Shown in pieces: positions 7,518 through 15,879 of a stretch of DNA of 64,000 bases. The DNA is from Rhodothermales bacterium (lineage in GTDB: Bacteria > Bacteroidota > Rhodothermia > Rhodothermales > Bin80). The number at the start of each line of letters is the position of its first letter. Within the stretch, counting starts at the first letter, position 1. Both the position numbers and the translations under genes were made by a program. The notes beneath the pieces are model-generated. The model did not search any database. It saw only the letters and a program-made list of their open reading frames with translations, and was not told the origin of the DNA. The stretch lies in contig JANQES010000014.1 of the NCBI GenBank assembly GCA_028278205.1, positions 24,929 to 88,928 on the forward strand, written 5' to 3'.

Positions 7518-10223
7518 ATGCGTCGGTTCCTATCCCTTATCGTATTGTTCATAGCAACTACCCTGGCCGCTGTGTCTGCGGCTCAGGCGCAGAAACCGTC
7601 GGAGAACGCCCGGTATTCCTTTGAGAGCCGGGGGATGCCTCTGCAAGAGGCCCTCGAAGCGTTCATTGCCAAGACCCGCATCGGGGTCATCTACAACTCG
7701 GCGCTGGTGGCGGAAAAAAACACGTCGTGTGTCATCGAGCAGGCACCGGCCGACGATCTGCTCCGCTGTATTCTTGCGGGAAGCGATCTCTCCTTCGAGA
7801 AACTGCCCGGCGGGACCTATGCCCTCAAACAGAAAGAGGCGGGGGCCTCTTCTGCCACAGCTCCTGCCACGCGACGCAACCGCTATACCCTCAGCGGGTA
7901 CGTCCGCGACGCGACGACTGGCGAGGCGCTCTTCAACGCCACGTTGTATGATCAGCTGCGCAAGACGGGGACGACGACCAACGCGTACGGCTTCTTCAGT
8001 CTCACCTTGCCGGCAGGAGAGATCAACCTCATCATCTCGTATCTCGGCTACGAAAAAGCCCGCTACGCCGCCTCGCTCAATCGCGATCAAACCCTCCATG
8101 TCGATCTTCAGCCCGCGTCCATCGGTCTGGACACACTGGTCGTCGAGGCGACTCAGGCCGAAGCGCTGGAGCGGCAAACCCAGATGAGCGCGATCACGCT
8201 GCCGGTCAAGCAGATTCAGGAGTTGCCGGCGTTGTTGGGTGAGCCCGATGTGCTTCGGGCGCTTCAACTCCTGCCCGGCGTCCAGTCGGGTAACGAGGGA
8301 ACCACCGGCCTCTACGTGCGGGGCGGCGGGGTGGATCAAAATCTGGTCTTGCTCGACGGCGCGCCGGTCTACAACCCGTCCCACCTGTTTGGCTTCCTTT
8401 CCATCTTCCACGCCCGCATCCTCAACGACATCACCCTGATCAAAGGGGGATTCCCGGCGCGCTACGGCGGGCGGCTCTCGTCGGTCCTCGACATCAGTAT
8501 GAAAGAGGGCAATATCAAGCGGATGACGGGCGAAGCCTCGCTGGGCCTGGCCGCCAGCAGCCTTACGCTCGAAGGACCGCTGCGTACAGACCGTACCGCC
8601 TTCATCCTGTCGGGCCGGCGCTCGTTCATCGACCTGGCCGCCCGCCCCTTCACCAACGCCAACGACTTCCCGGCCTATACGCTGTTCGACTTCAACGCCA
8701 AGATCAACCATCGCTTCTCCGACAAAGACCGGATCTACCTCAGCTTTTACGGCGGCAACGACAGCTACCTCCAGCGCAACGTCGTCGATGCCATAGACAA
8801 CACCGGAGTTGCCGGCGCGGACGAGATCCGCAACGAGTTCGGCATTGCCTGGGGCAACCTCATCTCGACCCTGCGCTGGAACCATCTCTTCTCCGATAAA
8901 CTCTTCGGCAACACCCTGCTTTTTCACAGCCGCTACCGGCTCAAGACTTCTGAAGAAGACCTCCAGTACACCCGGACCGAAGCGGGCATCAAACAGGAGT
9001 TGTATCGCCTCCGGTATGACTCCGGCGTGAGCGACTGGGGTTTTAAGGCTGATTTTGACTTCCTCCCCACACCCGGCCATTACATCCGTTTCGGCGTCCA
9101 CGCCACCCATCACACGTTTAAAACCGGGACCATCCAGACCCGGGAGGACATCGCCGACGCGCCGCTGCAGGATGCCGTGCTGGCCCCCGTGGCAGACACC
9201 CGGACCCGCGAAGGCGCGTTCTACCTCGAAGACGACATCAAGCTCGGCAGGCGGTTCGGCGTGAACCTCGGCGTCCATGCCTCGGCCTACCGCGTCGAGG
9301 GGACGACGTATTCGTCGGTCCAGCCGAGGGTCTCGGCGCGGTATCTGCTGCCGTCCAACTGGGCCGTCAAGCTGTCGTATGCCCAGATGACACAGTACCT
9401 CCACCTGCTCGTCAACAGCGGTCTGGGGCTCCCGACCGACCTCTGGCTGCCAGCTACGAAGGCCATAAAACCGCAGCAGTCTCGGCAGATTGCCGCCGGG
9501 TTGGCGCACACCTTTGGCAACAAGGTTGAGGTCAGTGTGGAGGGCTATTACAAGACGATGGACGGCGTCATCGAGTACAAGGAGGGGGCCAACTTCCTCG
9601 ATGCCAGCCGAGACTGGCAGGATAATGTCGAAGTGGGCGACGGCGAGTCGTACGGCGTCGAGGTTTTCGTGCAGAAGCGGGCGGGCCGCACGACGGGCTG
9701 GCTGGGCTACACCCTCTCGTGGACGGATCGGCAGTTCGAGACGCTCAACGACGGAGAATCCTTCCCCTTCCGCTATGACCGCCGCCACGACGTATCGCTG
9801 AACCTCATCCATCGCGTGAACGACTGGCTGACGCTGTCGGGATCCTGGGTTTATGGCACGGGCAATGCCGTGACGATTGCTGATGCGCGCTTCAGCCCCG
9901 GCATCTTCTCCGACGCAAGCGGCCCGCGCGCCATCTATGCCTCGAACTTCGAAGTCCAACGTCTCGGCGCCCGCAACGGCTTTCGGATGCCGGCCTACCA
10001 CCGGCTCGACTTCGGCGCGCAGATCGAGTGGCGCAACCGCTGGGGCACCCACCTCTTCACCCTGGGCACCTACAACACCTACAGCCGCAAGAACCCCTAC
10101 TTCCTCTTCGCCGAAGAAGAGCCCGTCCTTGAGGGCGGGTATCTGGTGGACAAAGAGACGGTCGTCAAACAGGCCAGCCTCTTCCCGCTCCTGCCCTCGT
10201 TCAGCTATAGCTTTCGTTTCTGA
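7518..10223 (+). CDS. TonB-dependent receptor with STN signalling domain
   Basis: The 901-residue outer-membrane receptor has a signal peptide (MRRFLSLIVLFIATTLAAVS, cleavage near AQAQ). An STN domain follows at about 30-110 (SFESRGMPLQEALEAFIAKT), then a carboxypeptidase-regulatory-like beta-sandwich at about 125-205 (LSGYVRDATTGEALFNATL), then a plug at about 225-340 (LYVRGGGVDQNLVLLDGAPV, GGFPARYGGRLSSVLDI). The barrel ends in FSYSFRF with a terminal aromatic. STN domains pass ligand occupancy to a FecR-type anti-sigma factor, which is encoded three genes downstream. A second in-frame methionine at 7389 is rejected because it lacks a signal peptide. The DUF4249 lipoprotein follows immediately, a pairing typical of Bacteroidota uptake systems. 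The substrate is unknown. Confidence 0.92.
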   Translation: MRRFLSLIVLFIATTLAAVSAAQAQKPSENARYSFESRGMPLQEALEAFIAKTRIGVIYNSALVAEKNTSCVIEQAPADDLLRCILAGSDLSFEKLPGGTYALKQKEAGASSATAPATRRNRYTLSGYVRDATTGEALFNATLYDQLRKTGTTTNAYGFFSLTLPAGEINLIISYLGYEKARYAASLNRDQTLHVDLQPASIGLDTLVVEATQAEALERQTQMSAITLPVKQIQELPALLGEPDVLRALQLLPGVQSGNEGTTGLYVRGGGVDQNLVLLDGAPVYNPSHLFGFLSIFHARILNDITLIKGGFPARYGGRLSSVLDISMKEGNIKRMTGEASLGLAASSLTLEGPLRTDRTAFILSGRRSFIDLAARPFTNANDFPAYTLFDFNAKINHRFSDKDRIYLSFYGGNDSYLQRNVVDAIDNTGVAGADEIRNEFGIAWGNLISTLRWNHLFSDKLFGNTLLFHSRYRLKTSEEDLQYTRTEAGIKQELYRLRYDSGVSDWGFKADFDFLPTPGHYIRFGVHATHHTFKTGTIQTREDIADAPLQDAVLAPVADTRTREGAFYLEDDIKLGRRFGVNLGVHASAYRVEGTTYSSVQPRVSARYLLPSNWAVKLSYAQMTQYLHLLVNSGLGLPTDLWLPATKAIKPQQSRQIAAGLAHTFGNKVEVSVEGYYKTMDGVIEYKEGANFLDASRDWQDNVEVGDGESYGVEVFVQKRAGRTTGWLGYTLSWTDRQFETLNDGESFPFRYDRRHDVSLNLIHRVNDWLTLSGSWVYGTGNAVTIADARFSPGIFSDASGPRAIYASNFEVQRLGARNGFRMPAYHRLDFGAQIEWRNRWGTHLFTLGTYNTYSRKNPYFLFAEEEPVLEGGYLVDKETVVKQASLFPLLPSFSYSFRF

Positions 10224-10250
10224 CCCGACATGAGACCCGTTCCTCTTTAT

Positions 10251-11249
10251 ATGAAACGCGCCCCTTTCAGCATCCTGATGCTGGTGGTCTTCCTGGCGGC
10301 CTGCCAGCAAGACCTCATCATCGATGCCGACATCCCGGAGCCCGATGCCGAGTTGGTCGTCAGCGGCCTGTTTCGCCCGGATAGCCTCTGGGAGGTTTAT
10401 ATCAACACCACGACGCCGCTCCTCGGAACCACAAAGCCGACAGCCGTTACCGACGCCACGGTGGAGATCCTTGAAGGCGATCAGGTTATCGACGTGCTAC
10501 CCTATGAGGGCTCCGTCTTTTCCCAATCGCTGCCCCATGTGTTTTTCGATCCCGATGAAAACCGGGCAAGCATGGGGCGCTATCGGTCTCGGGGAAAGCA
10601 GCCCCGCGTAGGAACAGAATATCGGATTCGCGTAACGGCTCCCGGCTTTGACGCCGTCACCGGCACGGGGCACATTCCCCGGCAGGTAGCCCTCCTCGAA
10701 GGAGCCTACCGAGAAAACGTCGCCGCCGATGTCGTCGGGGCGCTCGATGAAGTCAGGCTGACCTTCGAAGATCCGACGGGCGAGACGAACTACTACAACC
10801 TCCGCGTTCATCATCAGGGCGTAGACACGACCTCCGGGTTCGTCGGGGCGGTCTCGTACGGGTTCTCGGTGATCTCGGATCTACAGGACGACTTCTTCGG
10901 GGCCAATCCGGACGACTTCCTCGGCGACCGGGATCTCTTCGAAGTCAAAGAAGACGGCGTGACGTTCAACGACGCTTTTTTCGACGGGCAGCGGAAGGAG
11001 ATCGTGTTGCAGGTGCGCGGAAGGGCGGCGCGTGGTTGCTCAAGCGGCGGGGCCTTTGTGTGCCGGACCATCGTCGAACTCTCTACCGTCACCGAGGCGT
11101 TCTACCGGTATCACCGGACGTTGCAGCTTCAGAGCGAATCGACCGAGAACCCGTTCGCCGAACCGGTTTCCATCTTTAGCAACATGGACAACGGCCTGGG
11201 GGTCTTCGCCGGCTATAATACCGCCGTCTGGATTCATCAAAGCCCTTAA
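10251..11249 (+). CDS. DUF4249 lipoprotein, partner of the TonB receptor
   Basis: The 332-residue lipoprotein starts MKRAPFSILMLVVFLAACQQ with the lipobox cysteine at residue 18. The pattern ELVVSGLFRPDSLWEVYINT, then ATVEILEGDQVIDVLPY and VGTEYRIRVTAPGFDAVTGTGHIP, is the DUF4249 arrangement: an outer-membrane lipoprotein usually encoded right after a TonB receptor and thought to help substrate capture at the cell surface. An in-frame start at 10230 would add seven residues before the signal peptide. Cysteines C-S-S-G-G-A-F-V-C near residue 266 could form a disulfide. The gene is 27 bp from the receptor and 14 bp from the sigma factor, so the four genes look like one transcript. Confidence 0.85.
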   Translation: MKRAPFSILMLVVFLAACQQDLIIDADIPEPDAELVVSGLFRPDSLWEVYINTTTPLLGTTKPTAVTDATVEILEGDQVIDVLPYEGSVFSQSLPHVFFDPDENRASMGRYRSRGKQPRVGTEYRIRVTAPGFDAVTGTGHIPRQVALLEGAYRENVAADVVGALDEVRLTFEDPTGETNYYNLRVHHQGVDTTSGFVGAVSYGFSVISDLQDDFFGANPDDFLGDRDLFEVKEDGVTFNDAFFDGQRKEIVLQVRGRAARGCSSGGAFVCRTIVELSTVTEAFYRYHRTLQLQSESTENPFAEPVSIFSNMDNGLGVFAGYNTAVWIHQSP

Positions 11250-11263
11250 CGAATCCATCCTTT

Positions 11264-11821
11264 TTGACTACGCTGGAGCAAACATCCTCGACAGAGACGT
11301 TAGCCGCGCTTGATGAAGCGGGGTTCGTGGCGCTATACACGGCGTACTATCCGGAGCTGCTGCGCTATGCGGAACGCTTCCTCGGCGAGGATACGCGGGC
11401 GCACGATGCCGTCCAGGAAGCGTTCCTTCGGCTATGGAAACGAAAAGCGACCATCGACCCCGGACGCTCTGTGCGCGCCTTGCTTTACAAGGCCGTTCGC
11501 AACCTGGTGTTCAATCACAAGCGCGACACTCAACGCCATCAATACCTGCTCGATACGATGGATCATACGAGATCGAACCCCGATCCGGAGGCGCTGGCCG
11601 GCACCACCCTGATCGGCGAAAAGATCAAGGGATGGGTGCAGGAGCTGCCGGATCGGCGGCGAGAAGCCTTCGAACTGAGCCGCTTCGACGGACTCCGGCA
11701 CGACGAGATTGCCACGATCATGGGCGTGGCGACGAAAACCGTCGAAAACCACATCCTGCTGGCCTTGAAATTCCTACGCGACAAACTCAACGCCTTTGAC
11801 CCACAGCTACTACAGCCATGA
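11264..11821 (+). CDS. ECF sigma factor, FecI-like
   Basis: The 185-residue protein has both sigma-70 regions of an ECF factor. Region 2 covers about residues 20-90 (LYTAYYPELLRYAERFL, DAVQEAFLRLWKRK). Region 4 covers about 125-178 (LPDRRREAFELSRFDGLRHD, EIATIMGVATKTVENHI, a helix-turn-helix). It belongs with the FecI-like group that directs transcription of TonB-receptor genes. The start is a TTG at 11264; no upstream ATG and no nearby in-frame ATG gives a complete region 2. The stop overlaps the FecR start as ATGA, indicating translational coupling. Confidence 0.9.
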   Translation: MTTLEQTSSTETLAALDEAGFVALYTAYYPELLRYAERFLGEDTRAHDAVQEAFLRLWKRKATIDPGRSVRALLYKAVRNLVFNHKRDTQRHQYLLDTMDHTRSNPDPEALAGTTLIGEKIKGWVQELPDRRREAFELSRFDGLRHDEIATIMGVATKTVENHILLALKFLRDKLNAFDPQLLQP

Positions 11822-12804
11822 CCCCACCACGCCCATCATCGTCGTCGGACGCCGCCGCGGCCCTGGCAGAGTTGCAAGCGCTGCTTCGCCGCGAGGCGGC
11901 CGACGAGCAGGAGGAACTCGAACGCGCCTGGCACCTGGCCGGGCACGCGCAGACGCCGCCCCTCGAAGCACCTGAGCTTGCCGAGGCGGTGGCGGCTTTT
12001 GAAAAAGCGCTTCAAACGACGCCGGAGCAGCGTCCCAGGGCCTCCCGCAGCCCGGTCCGTCGCCGCCGGTCTTTCAAAGGACGATGGATGGCGCTCGCTA
12101 CCCTGGCGGCTCTGGGAAGTCTCCTCGCGTGGTTCCTGTTTACCCCCGTCCGCCTGACAGCGCCTGCCGGCGCGACGACGGTCGCGACACTGACCGACGG
12201 ATCGAGTGTGACGCTTAATCACGGCGCGACGCTTCAGTATCGCCGGGGGCTCTGGGGACGGACCCGCACCGTAATGTTGACCGGCGAAGCGTATTTCGAC
12301 GTGAAGCCAGACTCCCGACCTTTTATCATAGAGACCTTCAACGCCACGGTGGAAGTCCTGGGCACCACCTTCAGCGTGCGCGCCTGGCCCGAAGGCGATA
12401 GGCCCGAGACATCGCTGATGGTCACCTCAGGGCAGGTGCGGTTTGCGCCGCGTCTTGCCCAGGCGAAGACCGTCACGTTGACCTCGGGACAGATGAGTCG
12501 TGTCCTTGAGGCAGCGACGGCTCCTTCCTCTCCCGAACCCTTCAATGCAGATCTGGCGATGCTCTGGCTCGACGGCGGCCTTGCCTTTATCGAGCGCCCG
12601 CTCTCCGCCTTGTTCGTCGAACTGGAACGCCGCTTCGGCATCGCCATTGAGGTGGATTCCTCAATGTCTACCTCGGATACCTTGACGTGGATACAACCCC
12701 GCCTCCAAAGTGCCGAGGCCGCCCTCATCGATGTATGCAGCCACTCGGGGTGCCGGTATGAACAAACACCTACCGGTTTTCGCATCGTCGGCGCGTCGGA
12801 GTGA
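11818..12804 (+). CDS. FecR-type anti-sigma factor
   Basis: The 328-residue protein has a cytoplasmic N-terminal segment that should bind the sigma factor and a single membrane span at about 90-107 (WMALATLAALGSLLAWFLF). A periplasmic FecR domain follows (TVATLTDGSSVTLNHGATLQ, GEAYFDVKPDSRPFIIET, VEVLGTTFSVRAW). A C-terminal DUF4974 region (LAFIERPLSALFVELERRFG) normally contacts the STN domain of the cognate receptor. It is coupled by 4 bp to the sigma gene. The family holds the sigma factor inactive until the receptor signals. Confidence 0.9.
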   Translation: MTPPRPSSSSDAAAALAELQALLRREAADEQEELERAWHLAGHAQTPPLEAPELAEAVAAFEKALQTTPEQRPRASRSPVRRRRSFKGRWMALATLAALGSLLAWFLFTPVRLTAPAGATTVATLTDGSSVTLNHGATLQYRRGLWGRTRTVMLTGEAYFDVKPDSRPFIIETFNATVEVLGTTFSVRAWPEGDRPETSLMVTSGQVRFAPRLAQAKTVTLTSGQMSRVLEAATAPSSPEPFNADLAMLWLDGGLAFIERPLSALFVELERRFGIAIEVDSSMSTSDTLTWIQPRLQSAEAALIDVCSHSGCRYEQTPTGFRIVGASE

Positions 12805-12924
12805 TGGTCGAACAAGGAGGCTATAAAAATCACCCGTAACGCTGTCAACTCGGAATCACTGGCGGCAGATGCACCGTAAGATCCTCAAGAGCCATTCAAA
12901 ACGGGCTCATCCAGCGAGGACGTC

Positions 12925-13275
12925 ATGTCGGTGCAAACCAAACCGTTTATCACCCCGGAAGAATACCTGGAACGCGAGCGCGCCGCCGAGTTCAAGAGCG
13001 AGTACTACAACGGCGAGGTCTTTGCGATGTCCGGCGGCAGCCGCAATCATGTAAAGTTTGAGTTTTATCGATCCATCGCGTCGTTGCGAGAGTACGTGCT
13101 CGTGGCGCAGGATCGGCGGAGCGTCGAGGGATTCCGCAAGAACGAGGAGGGTCACTGGGTGCTTTATGAAGCAGATACCGAACAAGGCACCATCGAAATG
13201 GCCTTGATAGGCTGCACGCTCAAGCTGGACGACCTCTACGCCAACGTCACATTCGACGCAGCTTCGACGACGTAA
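12925..13275 (+). pseudogene. Uma2-family protein with large internal deletion
   Basis: The 116-residue ORF starts MSVQTKPFITPEEYLERERA, a typical Uma2-family N terminus (PD-(D/E)XK nuclease-like, usually 185-200 residues). It ends with the usual C terminus (SLREYVLVAQDRRSVEGF, then CTLKLDDLY). At residues about 44-50 the sequence passes from SGGSRNHVK straight to FYRSIASLREYV. In intact relatives these are separated by roughly 75-85 residues holding the catalytic Asp and E-x-K. The deletion is in frame, so a short product could still be made, but it should lack nuclease activity. Identification rests on recall of the family's conserved ends. Confidence 0.7.
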
Positions 13276-13295
13276 ATTCGCATTCCATCCTTTTC

Positions 13296-13361
13296 ACATC
13301 TCATCTGCTCCATCTGCGCCCATCAGCGTTCATCAGCGGTTGCAATTAATCCGCCGTTGCA
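13296..13361. repeat. Degenerate word repeat, CATCTGC/CATCAGCG units
   Basis: The stretch is built of CATCTGC, CATCTGCG, CATCAGCG and CGGTTGCAAT words resembling the repeat at 41787-41900. Only one arm is clear. It lies between the Uma2 remnant and the S9 peptidase. Confidence 0.5.
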
Positions 13362-13416
13362 ATACCTATATGGACACGACGCCCCTGCTTCCTCAGGCCA
13401 CCCATCCCCCATTGCT

Positions 13417-15432
13417 ATGAAACGCTGTGTGCTCACCCTCGTGCTGATGAGCTTCGCCGCCGTGCTCTATGCACAGACGCCGGAGATACTCTCGCTGGAC
13501 CTCTACTTCGAAATGGAGTCGGTCTCTAACCCCCGCATCGCGCCCGACGGCAGCGAGATCGTTTACACGCGCGGGTGGATCGACAAGATGAACGACCGCC
13601 GCGAATCGAGCCTGTGGATCATGAATGCCGACGGTTCGAAAAACCGCTTCCTCGTCGATGGAAGCAATGCCCGGTGGAGCCCCGACGGCTCGCGCATCGC
13701 CTTCACGGCCAAAGGTGAGCCCGAAGGCACGCAACTGTTCGTGCTCTACCGAGACACGCCCGGCCCTGCCACGCAGATCACCCGCCTCGAACACAGCCCG
13801 TCGAACATCCAATGGTCGCCCGACGGCGAGTGGATTGCTTTTACGATGTTCGTGCCGGCACAGCACGGCTGGACGATCGACATGCCGAAAAAACCGAAGG
13901 GCGCTAAATGGACCCAGACGCCCCGGATTGTCGAAAATCTGGTCTACCGGCGTGACCGGATCGGATTCTACGAGGAAGGCCACACGCACGTCTTCGTGGC
14001 GCCGGCCTCCGGCGGCACGCCCCGGCAGCTTACGTCGGGCGATTGGCATCACGGACGCAGCGGCATCTCGTGGACACCCGACGGCCAGGAGATCGTCCTG
14101 GGCAGCCTCCGCATCGAAGACTCGGAATATGCCTGGCGCGAGTCAGAGATCTACGCCGTCAACGTCGAATCGGGCGATATCCGCCAGTTGACCACGCGCA
14201 AAGGCCCCGACACCGGCCCCGTCGTCTCGCCCGATGGACGCTACGTGGCCTACACCGGCTACGATTTTTCGGACGACACGTTCATCGCCCGGAGTCTTTA
14301 CGTGATGAACATCGACGGCACGGGCGCCCGCGAGCTTTCCGGCAACCTCGACCGCTCGCCGGGCGGGCTGAAGTGGGCCGAGGACAACACGGGCATCTAT
14401 TTCACGGCCAACGATCACGGCACGCGCAACCTCTACTTCGCCCCGTTGCGCGGCACGGTGCAGCCCATCACCACCGGCAATCACATGCTCACCGTCACCG
14501 ACATCAACGACGGGCGGGCCGTCGGGGTGATGTCGGATTATCACAACTATTCGGTGATGGTCGGCTTCGACGTGGATAATCCTTCGACGGCGACGCTGGT
14601 GAACGTCAACGAGGATGTGCTGGGCCGGGTCGATCTGGGCGAAGTCGAAGAAATCCGCTACAATTCGGTGGACGATCTGGAGATTCAGGGCTGGGTCATC
14701 AAGCCGCCGGATTTCGATGCGAGCCAGAAATACCCGCTGATCCTGGTGATCCACGGCGGGCCGCACGGGATGTATAACGTGGGGTTCAACTATGCCTGGC
14801 AATATCACGCGGCCAAGGGCTACGTGGTGCTCTACACCAACCCGCGCGGCTCGTCGGGCTACGGCAGCGCCTTCGGCAACGCCATCAAAAGAGCCTACCC
14901 CGGCAAGGACTACAACGACCTGATGAACGGCGTCGATCAGGTCATCGCGCAGGGGTATATCGACGAGAATAATATGTTCGTCTACGGATGCAGCGGCGGC
15001 GGTGTGCTCACGTCGTGGATCGTCGGGCATACGAACCGGTTCGCGGCGGCTTCGGCCAACTGCCCGGTGACCAACTGGCTCTCGTTCGTCGGCACCACCG
15101 ACGGCGCGACGTGGTATTACAACTTCGACAAGCTGCCCTGGGAAGACCCGTCAGAACACCTGCGTCGCTCGCCGCTGATGTACGTCGGCAACGTGACGAC
15201 GCCGACGATGCTGATGACGGGCGTCAAAGACCTGCGCACGCCGATTTCGCAGACCGAAGAATTCTACCAGGCGCTCAAACTGCGCAAGGTGCCCACGGCC
15301 ATGGTGCGGTTCAACGAAGAGTTCCACGGCACCTCGTCGAAGCCGTCGAACTACCTCCGCACGCAACTCTACCTCCATTACTGGTTCAAAAAACACAGCC
15401 GCGAGCCGGCAGCCACGGTGGGTTCACAGTGA
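13417..15432 (+). CDS. S9 family prolyl oligopeptidase-type peptidase
   Basis: The 671-residue secreted protein has signal peptide MKRCVLTLVLMSFAAVLYAQ. Residues about 30-400 form a WD40-like/TolB-type propeller (NPRIAPDGSEIVYTRGW, ARWSPDGSRIAFTAKGE, VSPDGRYVAYTGYD). Residues about 420-665 form an alpha/beta hydrolase with the oxyanion region LVIHGGPHGMY. The catalytic triad is S526 in YGCSGGG, D605 in GVKDLRTPI and H637 in NEEFHGTSS. The family cleaves short peptides, acting as dipeptidyl- or acylaminoacyl-peptidases, usually in the periplasm. The ORF extends upstream to 13357, but the signal peptide fixes the start at 13417. Confidence 0.93.
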   Translation: MKRCVLTLVLMSFAAVLYAQTPEILSLDLYFEMESVSNPRIAPDGSEIVYTRGWIDKMNDRRESSLWIMNADGSKNRFLVDGSNARWSPDGSRIAFTAKGEPEGTQLFVLYRDTPGPATQITRLEHSPSNIQWSPDGEWIAFTMFVPAQHGWTIDMPKKPKGAKWTQTPRIVENLVYRRDRIGFYEEGHTHVFVAPASGGTPRQLTSGDWHHGRSGISWTPDGQEIVLGSLRIEDSEYAWRESEIYAVNVESGDIRQLTTRKGPDTGPVVSPDGRYVAYTGYDFSDDTFIARSLYVMNIDGTGARELSGNLDRSPGGLKWAEDNTGIYFTANDHGTRNLYFAPLRGTVQPITTGNHMLTVTDINDGRAVGVMSDYHNYSVMVGFDVDNPSTATLVNVNEDVLGRVDLGEVEEIRYNSVDDLEIQGWVIKPPDFDASQKYPLILVIHGGPHGMYNVGFNYAWQYHAAKGYVVLYTNPRGSSGYGSAFGNAIKRAYPGKDYNDLMNGVDQVIAQGYIDENNMFVYGCSGGGVLTSWIVGHTNRFAAASANCPVTNWLSFVGTTDGATWYYNFDKLPWEDPSEHLRRSPLMYVGNVTTPTMLMTGVKDLRTPISQTEEFYQALKLRKVPTAMVRFNEEFHGTSSKPSNYLRTQLYLHYWFKKHSREPAATVGSQ

Positions 15433-15434
15433 GC

Positions 15435-15482
15435 CGATTTTAGATTTTGGATTTTGGATTGTTTATTTCCAGGCAATCCAAT
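15435..15482. repeat. Partial TTTGGATT-family word repeat
   Basis: Immediately after the S9 peptidase stop lies TTTTAGATTTTGGATTTTGG and, after a short gap, GGCAATCCAATAATC. Only a short right arm survives, so this is a truncated copy of the family found at 1204, 27526 and 30598. Confidence 0.6.
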
Positions 15483-15502
15483 AATCGAAAAAGCCGCGCC
15501 GG

Positions 15503-15616
15503 TCACTCAGCGCGGCGTTGGTGGGCATCCTGCTGGCGATGATCCTTTCCAACACGGGCGTCCTGCCGGGCGATTCGCCGGCCTACGATTACCTGATCGA
15601 CCCCGGCGTCAGCCTC
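15503..15616 (+). pseudogene. Remnant of a DUF819-like membrane protein
   Basis: Read in the frame of 15503, the segment gives SLSAALVGILLAMILSNTGV followed by LPGDSPAYDYLIDPGVSL. This matches the start of DUF819 (YjcL-type) membrane proteins, which have an ALVGMLLAN...LPxxSPVYD pattern around the first two membrane spans. There is no start region before it, and the family pattern is lost after GVSL. A stop follows at about 15698. About 38 residues survive of a protein usually near 400. The rest of the gap 15617-15879 shows no recognisable gene. The call rests on one conserved block. Confidence 0.45.
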
Positions 15617-15879
15617 GTACGCCATGGAGGCCTCGCTTTTATGGTCTCGTCGAAAAGGATATCGATAAAGTGGTTTTGCATCAAGGACGATACGCCCTGA
15701 GAACGGCGCGCGGTTTTGCAGAGAAGCCGTTCGAACGAAATGGGAAGGCATCGTCCAGGGTTTTCCTTCGAAGAAAAATCCTTCGTACTTTTCCTGTCCA
15801 CCACCCTCGGCGTCATTAAGGCGTGTGGGCCTTCGGCCTGAGAGGCGTCTCACGGCGAATGTCCATGCGTCCTGATATC

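Noticed and set aside
12869..13054. Small basic ORF before the Uma2 remnant
   Set aside because: It overlaps the Uma2 frame, is Arg/Ser-rich and has no ribosome site or family resemblance.
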